From Asterionellopsis glacialis (Eukaryota > Bacillariophyta > Plagiogrammaphyceae > Rhaphoneidales > Asterionellopsidaceae), in contig WKLE02006385.1 of the NCBI GenBank assembly GCA_014885115.2, forward strand, positions 1-26,430: a stretch of DNA of 26,430 bases. The letters are read 5' to 3'. Under the pieces are notes generated by a model. That model made no database searches. It saw only the letters and a program-made list of their open reading frames with translations, and was not told the DNA's origin. A program made the translations under genes and the position numbers. Positions 9,625-18,392 of the stretch are shown piece after piece. Every line of letters starts with the position of its first letter. The stretch's first letter is position 1.

Positions 9625-10110
9625 TTTTGTATTTTTCGTACTACTACATTTACATATTATGATTACATACACGAGTTTATAGATCATACGTGTAGTGGAA
9701 GAGGACAGGCAGTGGGATCAAAGTCTTGAACACACTTTATTTTCGCGAGTTTAGATGAGCATACCCATCCACCTTCAAACGAATTCAACATCATCAATAA
9801 GTAACCTTCTTTTGATAGTGTAGCAGGAGGAACAAGTGGTAGCGATAGTATTATTTGCAATCCCATGTTGTTGTACTACCCATCACTCTACCGTATGCCG
9901 GAGGTCAAAAAATACTTTACTGGTGTTGAGTATCACAAGAGCCTCTTTCAGCGACAAGTTGAAACTGCGATTGCAATTTTACGTGAAGAAGCCGCAAAAG
10001 AAATCAGCCATGGTAGCTAATGTACAGATATCAACGTTGAACCGAGCGTAAAACAAGTAATTTTGGAAAAAATCGGTGGTCAAAAAGCAAAAATGAAAAT
10101 GACGGAATGA
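9625..10110 (+). pseudogene. Degenerate coding-like frame, possible decayed gene
   Basis: One plus-strand frame reads as protein-like sequence but is cut by TGA 9730, TAA 9802 and TAA 10018 before TGA 10108. The best segment (9805-10017) includes IICNPMLLYYPSLYRM and ATG-initiated MPEVKKYFTGVEYHKS (from 9895), followed by VETAIAILREEAAKE. After the TAA at 10018 the same frame continues as DINVEPSVKQVILEKIGG. The ending VKQVILEK faintly recalls VDQVILWYQEK at the end of the neighbouring acidic protein, so a decayed tandem relative is possible. Stops are fewer than expected for noncoding DNA of this composition, but the call is tentative. No family is recognised. Confidence 0.3.
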
Positions 10111-10228
10111 TTTTGTCTCTTGCCTTTCCTCGGAGAAAGTGATCCCAACTCCTTCTCCCACACACCGTATAATAGAAAGCTTTCATATTGCATTCACTTG
10201 ACTTACGGCTCAAAATTTTGTCTCCTTC

Positions 10229-10426
10229 TTGGTTCTGAGAGAGAGAGAAAACGGAAAAACCTTCGAAACTAAAGGAAGCTTACTTGCCGTAGATCCGATA
10301 ACTTATATTCAGGCTTCTTGTCGAACCTTGTTTTCAAGAGTAAAAGTAGACCTACTCATACAACAAATTTACGACGAATATGTTATAGGAATTTGGTTCG
10401 ATAATCGAGCACTTCGCAACACATAA
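10229..10426 (+). other. Uncertain plus-strand open frame
   Basis: An open frame containing SLLAVDPITYIQASCRTLF and VDLLIQQIYDEYVIGIWF ends at 10424-10426. It has no ATG of its own and would need an upstream exon. It overlaps the opposite-strand signal at 10369 onward, and I cannot tell which strand is used. Confidence 0.15.
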
Positions 10427-10908
10427 GTATCACCAATCCAACGCCAGATACGACCCAAGGTAAAAGTAGTGGTGTTAGTAACAACAATTGTATCATCGTG
10501 GTTGGTTTTGCTATTATCCTCAGCATCCGCTCCTGTCTTGTCAGTCGTGTCATCAATGACAGACGTATCCAAAGTAGATACTGTATCATTGTCGTTGTTG
10601 GCTTCAGTTTTCGGCTTATTCTCTATCGTCTCCTTCGATGGTCACCATTTTGTCGCTGGATCTTCGATAGATAGGAATCGTATTTCCTTGTTTCTTTTTT
10701 CAACAGATTTTGGTAGAGGACTAGTACCAGTAGTATCATCATCGTCGTTGTCAATAATTTTTTTAGAGAAATTACGATCACTTCTGCTGACAGGTGTCAC
10801 ATGAACCTGTGTGACAAGAAGAACAGTTTGGAATACAATAACTTGCTCCTTAGTTTTCTTTTCCTTTTTGTTGTTCATGCTTCTCTGAAGCTCATCATGT
10901 ACTTGTTA
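10369..10908 (-). pseudogene. Minus-strand acidic/Thr-rich coding-like frame with one TGA
   Basis: Reading leftwards from about 10905, one minus-strand frame is open to TGA 10642-10644 and then open again to TAA 10369-10371. It encodes hydrophilic sequence such as FSKKIIDNDDDDTTGTSPL before the TGA, and ETIENKPKTEANNDNDTVS plus DDTTDKTGADAEDN after it. A good acceptor (TTCTTCTTGTCACACAG, about 10806-10822) precedes VHVTPVSRSDRN, so this may be an internal exon of a spliced gene whose upstream part lies at 10900-11371. No ATG-led complete model could be built. The product is unknown; the TGA may mark the true end or a mutation. Confidence 0.25.
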
Positions 10909-11161
10909 GGAGTTTTCAAAATAAGTTTGTCCGAACCATTAAAAAGAATGGGAGTAGGGCAGTTTTGTTTCGTTGTGTTAATCTTGTTCTTGAACATGGT
11001 GAATGATGGAATAATGCTGAACAAAATAGGAAGAAATGTAATTTTTTTGAGGAGTAGAGAGATTGTGTTGCAAAAATGCTCTGTTCTTGTTTCTTTTTTG
11101 GCGAAAGTCTCACTGAGAGTGAAAGTGGGAAAACTACCGCGGAGTTACAAAAGAAACACAA

Positions 11162-11371
11162 TCACGATAGACGAATGTATGGCCTGATAGATGCGCAAAG
11201 TTCATATGTGAATCGAGGAAGATACTGCCTGTAACAAGATGATGAGTCTTTAAGGCCCTGCTTCTCGCTTTCGCCAGGCCAATCACCCCGACGTGATGAG
11301 CGATAGAAAACTGCATCCAACGCCCCCGCCTCCTTTTTTACTTCTTTAGCAACCGCCGCCACGCTGGACAT
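11162..11371 (-). CDS. Possible first exon of an unknown minus-strand gene
   Basis: An ATG at 11371 opens MSSVAAVAKEVKKEAGALDA and continues to a stop at 11162-11164. Base composition is GC-richer than the surroundings. A pyrimidine-rich acceptor (TTTTCCCACTTTCACTCTCAG, about 11114-11134 on the minus strand) lies just beyond, followed by an open, protein-like frame (KKETRTEHFCNTISLLLKK). I could not find a donor that joins the two in frame. Treat it as a hint of a gene reading towards the acidic frame at 10369-10908. Confidence 0.2.
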   Translation of the reverse strand: MSSVAAVAKEVKKEAGALDAVFYRSSRRGDWPGESEKQGLKDSSSCYRQYLPRFTYELCASIRPYIRLS

Positions 11372-11436
11372 AATTCATAATGTTAGACTACACAGCATGT
11401 ATTTAAATATCTACATTATATAGATTTTTAAAATTC

Positions 11437-11453
11437 CTACGTACCGTACGTAG
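11437..11453. repeat. 17-bp perfect palindrome
   Basis: CTACGTAC and GTACGTAG are inverted copies around one central C. It lies about 65 bp left of the putative exon boundary region and 90 bp before the CpG-poor block. It may be a binding site or chance. Confidence 0.6.
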
Positions 11454-12487
11454 ATTACATAAATGAAAACATATCGCTAACCCGAATATACTTACTGTTA
11501 GATCTTCTTTCTTTCCGAACCGAAATCGTGTAAAACTTACGAAAAAGGTGAAGACAATGACAAACAACAATCAATGACAATCAAATAGATTACAAAAATA
11601 TTGGAAGAAATAAGAAATCTTAATATTTGATGATTTCTAAAATTGTATACATGAATCTTTATTTTGTCTTTTTAAATAAAACTATCAACTATGGTTGTTG
11701 TGTGTTGTCATTTCTATTTTTTTCATCATTTTTATTTGCTTGAGATTTTTTTCATTTGAAGTCTTATAAGAGCAGCAGAATATTTTTATAATCTGGAAGG
11801 TCTACTTCTAGGTTGCCTACAAGAACATCTGATTCATCCAGATGTGAAGATAATCTTCAATAGAAAACTCAGAAACATCTCAGGTGAAGAGGGGGGATAC
11901 CTCATATTTCATAAAAGTTTGCACTTCATTATCTTGTATCTTGTGATTTGATCATTTTTATATCAACTCCAGTGAATCAGCTTATATCATCACTATCACA
12001 TTCAATGTCACTGCCATGGTTATAGAATGGAATATAATTCTTCAACAGTAGTACTACAATGCAATGCACTCAATGTCCAGGCTTGAGGACTTTGTAAGAC
12101 AAGAAGTTGCTTGTTGCTGTGTGGGGATTATGTAAACTATGACAAAGATTTGCTCCTTGTAGAATCTGTTGCATTTTCTTTCATAAGTATTGATTATACT
12201 ACCTGCTCCACAGTACAGAAACTTGTAAAGTAGCAGATATGGGCAGAAGAACTATGATGTGGAATAAAAATCTAGTTTATGTTGCTTTCAATAAGTGGAG
12301 ATTAGGGATTGGCCATTAGGGGCTGATTTCTAAGTTACTAACTTCATTTGATGTGGAGCTTGACAAGTGTATAAATTATAAAATTGTGTTGGTAGTACGA
12401 ATCAGAAACATAACATATTATTTTTTCTGGTAGTAGCTGCTTGTAGTGCAGGAGTCCTTACCCTCCAATAAGGGCCCAATATATGCC

Positions 12488-12589
12488 AAGTGCCAAGCTT
12501 CTTAAAAATAGTTATTTATACATTAAATCACAAACTTGAAGTGCCAAACTTCTTTAAAATGGTTGTTTATACATTAAATTACAAACTTG
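12488..12589 (+). repeat. Two-copy 51-bp tandem repeat in the CpG desert
   Basis: Two adjacent diverged copies (12488-12538 and 12539-12589) start AAGTGCCAA(G/A)CTTCTT and end ACAAACTTG. They differ by several substitutions, so this duplication is older than the one in the glycerol kinase intron. Confidence 0.85.
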
Positions 12590-15433
12590 AATTCTGCATT
12601 GCAGGCTTGTTTAATTGTGGCATGTTGATGTCATAAAAATGTCATCCCATAAATAAGACAATACGGATTTAAAGAATTTATTTAAAACAATACTATGTGC
12701 TTCATGCACATCATGTCACACCTTCAAGGACTTCAGAATTTAAACTAAGCAACATTCTGATTTTCAAGCTTAAAATTCTTGATTCTTTGGGGAGTGGGGG
12801 TTCCAAGCTTGACTTTGCAACACAAAGCATAAGTTGTTGCTTATTGGTGGAGTGGGGACTGTATTTTTTATAATCATTTTCCTGTATAAGAAAGGAGCAG
12901 ATGTCAATTGGCATTGATGTTTAATGCTGCAATCAGCAATGACTGTACACTACTGTACAACAATCTACCAATAATACAATAACATACTACTTGTCAAATG
13001 AATGAAGTTCAATTTACATATAGAGTAATCTATTCTTGTAATTTGATACCAGATTTTAAATTCATAATTGCATATAAACATGCTGGAATTGATGTCAAAA
13101 AATATCTTGTTTAACTTTGAAATGATGCCCTCCAGATGTGAAAGGGGATTGTTGCAGTGTATGGTGTAGTACAACACGTAGGTGGCAGACTCAATGTCAA
13201 CAAAGAAAAAAAGGGTGAGTTGGGGGAAACAAAGGAAGGACTTTGATGATAAAAAGAACTATAACATGTTAAAGTTTGAAAGTGGATAAATTACAAGACT
13301 AATGGTGTCTAGCTAAATTTTGACTTGACAATTCACTAGTCTGACTTGGTACCCAGGATCAGTACTAGATCCTAAGTGAGGGCTACTGAGAATTCTTGTT
13401 TTGCTTAATAAATCAAACTCTGAGTGCTGGTCAATAAGAGTTTGATACTCCATCTGTTTCCCTCACAACTGGAATAGTACTCACTCTTTTGCCAGTTTTA
13501 ATATCATCATGACACTTTCTTGTGGTAAAGTTGGTCTGCATATCAGTTGATTGGTGTCTAGTAGTATGATGTACCTTTTGTACTACATGGTAAAGTTCAG
13601 TTTTTTTTGTTGGAAATGGAAGAAATGGAAAATGTAAGCAATTTTTTGGTATATCTGATATATATATATTCCACATTGTTTCAGTTTTGCTTGATGCATC
13701 ATTCATTAAATTTTTGAAGGATCAACAAACCCTTTTACAGAGCACAAATTAGATTCTTTCCACCCCACACTTTTAATTGTCCATGTTCCATCTGTGTGCA
13801 TGATTTTTAATTATTTTATTCACTTGGACAAGAAAGGTCCAGTGCTCTCTCTTCTTCCAGTGAGCTATGTATATTCCCAACTGACACAATCATGATGATA
13901 CATCATAAAATAAGCAATGTTGTTGCTAAATAGAAGATAATATATAATTTCTTGTCACCTCTATGCCAATTTGTAGCAATTGAACACCACCATGATAGAG
14001 AAACAACAATTATACTAAAAGATCAATTCCAAATAAAATAAAATCTAATATTTAATATGTGCCACATCATTGATACAGTCCTACTTAGAAAAATTACATT
14101 CCAATACTACACCAGAAGTAGATCAAAATTGTGGTTAATAATGATCTCTGAAATTCTACCATGTAAAAACAGGCTACAATCCTCCACACCCACAAATATG
14201 CAACAGCTCAATTTTTGCCAATCTTAAAGTTCCTTAATGAAACAACAAATGCTAAGCTTGAGCTTTGCAGTGTTGCTTTATTAGTCATCAAATAGTATCC
14301 ATACATCAAAAAGTATTTAAAAGAAATATAATGTAGTAGAGCCACCCAAATGTATATTTCTTATTTCTTGTAAAAAGAGACATGTGTGGAAGCAACATCA
14401 TAGCTAAAACATAAAAACAAAGAAATAGATCAATCCATCATTTGCATTTCTGATAATTTATACTAAAGACAATGTTCTCAAGATACATTTTTTTTAAAAT
14501 ATGATTGGATCATATTTGTCTTCTTTAAAAGAGCAACCAGAAATAATACTCTACAGTCCCTAGCACCCAGCAATACTATCTAACTTTGTGTTCTTGGAAA
14601 GTGACAACCTTGGAATTGTTTCCCTAAGTAAGCAATTTCAAGCTTGAAAAATCAAATTGTTGCTTCTTTTGTATTTTTTTGAAGGCCTCTAAGGTGTGGC
14701 ATGTACATATTAGGTGATGTTTTCTTAGGGCAGGGTTGCTAATTTTATGACATGATGCCATCATCAATAAAAATAATTCAAATATCAAGCTCTATATGTT
14801 CCAACTTGGCAAAAATGGGGTTGTTGCTTATTGCTGATAGGTGAGAAGAATTGTAGTAGTAGGCACCAGAAGAGTCCTTGTTTCAAGAACCAGACAAAAA
14901 TGGACACAAATAAATGTTGTATGTCTCCTTTTGTAAATGGACCTACTACATTATTGATATAATAGTCTATTTTCAAAACTATGAATGATTGTGTATTTGT
15001 TGATTGTTATCACAAAATAAGTTCCTGATCATGATGATACATCAGTTTTACACAAATCATTGCCTTTCCTCCTCTTCAAAGAATACTAAAGTGATGATAC
15101 ATAGTTCCAACCCCAGGTATGCAACAGGAACAATATGGTAGGTGACAAATTGGTACTGATCAAGGTGCTAGTGGTGGATACTTAACCATGATATGCATAC
15201 TATTTGTATTGCTTCATGTAGTAGAGACAATTCTTGGGCATGGTTCAATACTAGAGCAATAAAAACCCCAATTACTATTACTTGCTTCTGTACTATTCTT
15301 GTGTGCGACATTCCTTTTTATTGTAGCCCATTAATCTCTAGTATTGTTCCTTTTTTTGTATGAAATTTCTTTTGTTAGTGTTTTCTCATCCTCTTTGTTG
15401 TGTACCTGCCTTATGCCTCTAAGGTCAACCATG

Positions 15434-15759
15434 GCACAACACAACAATCTGACAAACAACATACAAAAGAAGAGAAGACTTTTATTTGGTGGTGTAAATT
15501 ATAAGCTTAGTTTCATCTGGAGAATATTCAATAATTTAGTAACAAGTAAATTATCCTTAAATATAAGTAAATGGTAAGTTGGAGTCTGCCAACCTTAGCA
15601 GCACAACACAACAATTAGACAAACAAGACAAAAGAAAAGAAGCCTTTTATTTGGTGGTGTAAATTATGAGCTTAGTTTAATCCAGAGAATATCCAGTAAT
15701 TTAGTAACAATTAAATTATCCTGAAATATAAGTACATGGTAAGTTGGAGTATGTCTGCC
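15434..15759 (+). repeat. Two-copy tandem repeat of about 158 bp in the CpG desert
   Basis: Copy 1 (15434-15590) and copy 2 (15601-15759) share GCACAACACAACAAT at the left, CTTTTATTTGGTGGTGTAAA in the middle and GGTAAGTTGGAGT near the right, with scattered substitutions and small indels. The period is 167 bp. Neither copy encodes a protein I can support. It could be the remnant of a small mobile or satellite unit, but no terminal inverted repeats or target-site duplication was seen. Confidence 0.85.
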
Positions 15760-17771
15760 CACACAACAACCATCCTCAAGAGTGTCCTACAGCAAGTGTA
15801 GTTTAGTGCCTGAATATGTTCCTAATGTTTTGTTATTTGTCTAGTGCCCTTCTTTTCTTTTTCAATAGAAAACAAGAGGAGCAACAACAATCTGAGGCTT
15901 TATTACCTAAAAAAGAACAATATAGTACTATAAAACATTATTGCTCCTATAGTATTGCTACTAATACAAGAATAGCCATTTATCATCAAGAGTATTGAGG
16001 AAGACCAAATATACATAAATCTTTTATGTACAGAATTTCTTATAGAAGTTTATTTGGCCTTCTCAACAACTTGTTTCAATGTTAATCTGCTACTGAAAAA
16101 ATTCTTTGTTTGGGAGATATAATCCTGTATGAAATTGAAAGGGTGATAATGTCAAGTCTTTGAACCTTTACCTTATTCCAGCCTACTCTGGTAGGTACCT
16201 ATACTGGGAGTAGAAGTAGAAATTACAAAGCTTAATATTGTTGACAAAATCTAGTAGTCGAGCTATGGTAGAAATTCTTTTGGGTACTTTCTCTCTTTCT
16301 TAGGGTGACTTCTTTTTGCTCAAACAAGAGTTATTAAACAAAAGAAAAGAGGATTACTTCACTTTTATTACATTTGCATGAAAGACATTTTGCACAAACA
16401 GGATTTCCTTGATGAAGATAGTAGGAGATCATTGCATGTAGAGGGAATCACAGAGCTACTGGTAGAGGAGCAGGGAGTGCATACAGCTACTAGTTCCCAT
16501 CAGGAGGAGAACACCACACCTCTAGCAAGAGTTTTATTCATGAATGTAGTATTCTGGTATGATGTCCAGTACCAATAGTCAATAGTCTACATGAGACCAT
16601 CAGTTCTTGTTATTGATGGATTTGTAGGTCACAACTGGTGTATATAATATGTGGTTATGGTGATAAGAACAATATCCACCAGCCACAGTAGTAAATGGTG
16701 TAAGTTGGTTTGCTCTTGTAAATAAATTACTAATGATACTTGTTTGTAACAAGAGAGGAAAGAAAATCCTCATAACTTTTTATCAATTATCAGGAGAGCA
16801 TCATAGACAGCTGTCCAATGAGCAGTACTGCTAGAAATTCAGTGATGGTCTTGTATTCAAACACTGCGCTGGTCAAGGGAATAAACCTGAAATTGAGCAA
16901 ACTAGTATTACCCCTTTTCTTGTGGATGAATATTGGTAGTAATGACCATGACCACCAGTTAGAGAACAGTTATGCTTTCTTAAATGTAGAAAATTGTACT
17001 GCTACTCTATAACACAGAAAAAGAAAATGATCACTAAAGATTTCTATAAAAAGAAGGAGAAAATGCACAATAAGCCAAATTTAATAAGAGGGTATATAGC
17101 ATTTCAAAACAAGTGGCAACAAGCCAACTACTGGTGGTTCCCTACCTCTGAAATACCTCTTTATAAGAAGAATTTATAATATGAGAACAAAGGAAACCAA
17201 AAAAAAGAAAGAACTTCTGTGTGTACTAGAAGATGTGCTAATTTGGTAATTTAGAACAAATGAATGATATAGACAATAAATAATATACCTATGACTAAGG
17301 TGGTGTATGAGACCAGAAAAATAGTGTTGCTCTAGTTTTCAATGAATTTGTCAAATTTTATCTTAAAGCTTTTAGTTCTTCATAAGAAGGAAACAACAAT
17401 ATATTGCTCTTGAAATATGAGAGATGTCTACTGGCTAAAAAGCACAATACTGTACCTCAAAGAATTTCAGAAATATGATTAATGGACTAGGCAAGCAAAA
17501 TATCTCATTGAAGCTGACAAAATAAGTACAGCAACAAAGTAACAAACCATAAATTGGTTACATCTATATTCAGCAGAGAAGCTATAGAGATACTGATGAA
17601 AATCTGATGCTGAGTAAATGTACAAAACATCATTATGTTGATAACCAAATTCCTTTTTTTTCTTAATTAAATTAAACAATTGGTAATATTACTAACAAAC
17701 TTGATTTTCTTATCAATGCTCTTACCAAAAAGGAGGGGTTGAATTGGGCTTCATCATCATGCTGAATTGTC

Positions 17772-18392
17772 CGTGGCAATTGGAAATCTGACAGGATCTT
17801 ATTGTAGAGACTACAAAATCTTGAGAGGTGTTTTTTCTTCTTTTCTTGGGTTCTCCCCAAAATTCGATAAAACAACAAAAACGAGGGGGAGAGACAGAAA
17901 TTTGTATTCGGACTGACATCATAACTCCAGAATTCGGAGTGTCAATAAGTGACAACAAACCAATCAAAAACATCCAATGCCAAAAAAAAAGATCCGTTCT
18001 CTCGTTCCGTTGAACCACACACAAGGCAACGAATCAGATGCTGTATTTTATGATACTGTACTGACATCACGCGCATAAAAACAGAATAGAAGAAGCGAAC
18101 GAAGGAAGAAAAACAGATTCTGTTCTTTCAAAAACAGGCGTCTACAAAAGAGAGTCTAGAAAAGCTTCGGGTTGAACCGCACACTCGCTCAGTCTCGACA
18201 AGCAAGATCCAACGCATCGTCCCAGTCAAAGGAGAGTGAGAGTGTGTGAGAGAGCACCCGTAAGAGATAGATCAAGTCATTGGCCTTTCCCCGAGTACCA
18301 CAGCTCTTTGTTGTTGTTCTTGTTTGCTTTTGCGTTTCTTATCTGCGAGGAGTCAAATCACCCTCTGCACGTAAATACCAGAACAAGCAATC
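17772..18392 (+). promoter_or_regulatory. Upstream region and leader of the glycerol kinase gene
   Basis: CpG content returns to normal here and GC rises towards the start codon, marking the switch from the desert to gene-associated DNA. A purine-rich GAGAGTGAGAGTGTGTGAG patch sits at about 18233-18252, and a pyrimidine-rich stretch precedes the ATG. No TATA box can be assigned with confidence. Confidence 0.45.

Larger units (their letters stand above)
11541..17771. other. CpG-depleted gene desert (6.2 kb)
   Basis: This block holds no convincing gene. The longest open frames are under 100 codons, unsupported on either strand and in random-looking composition. By eye I count six CpG dinucleotides between the CpGs at 11540 and 17772 (12398, 12664, 13177, 15306, 16259, 16867), including a 2.1-kb run with none (13179-15305). 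GpC, TpG and CpA are common throughout. Flanking DNA on both sides has ordinary CpG. The block contains several local and dispersed diverged repeats. Loss restricted to CpG is the classical footprint of methylated-cytosine deamination, so old silenced repeat DNA or a methylated heterochromatic island is the leading interpretation. Confidence 0.85.

Noticed and set aside
9219..10110. Reassigned stop codons (ciliate-type code)
   Set aside because: All well-supported genes in the window use normal stops and have none in frame, including TAA and TGA, so the genome uses the standard code.
10642..10644. In-frame TGA as a selenocysteine codon
   Set aside because: No homology to a selenoprotein and no SECIS-like structure could be recognised; a true stop, an intron or decay are simpler.
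10469..10804. Plus-strand 111-codon open frame rich in Leu, Val and Ser
   Set aside because: It is the complement of Asp/Thr-rich minus-strand codons and shows a pattern typical of antisense shadows rather than a designed membrane protein.
11541..17771. Intact transposon or retroelement in the desert
   Set aside because: No long reading frame, no transposase or reverse-transcriptase motif, and no long terminal or inverted repeats were visible; only diverged local repeats remain.
11541..17771. Organelle or viral DNA insertion explaining the CpG loss
   Set aside because: No organelle or viral gene could be recognised, and AT-rich organelle DNA is not normally depleted in CpG specifically while keeping GpC.
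17722..18024. Minus-strand 100-codon open frame left of the glycerol kinase gene
   Set aside because: It straddles the desert boundary, has mixed composition and no motif, and lies where the glycerol kinase promoter is expected.
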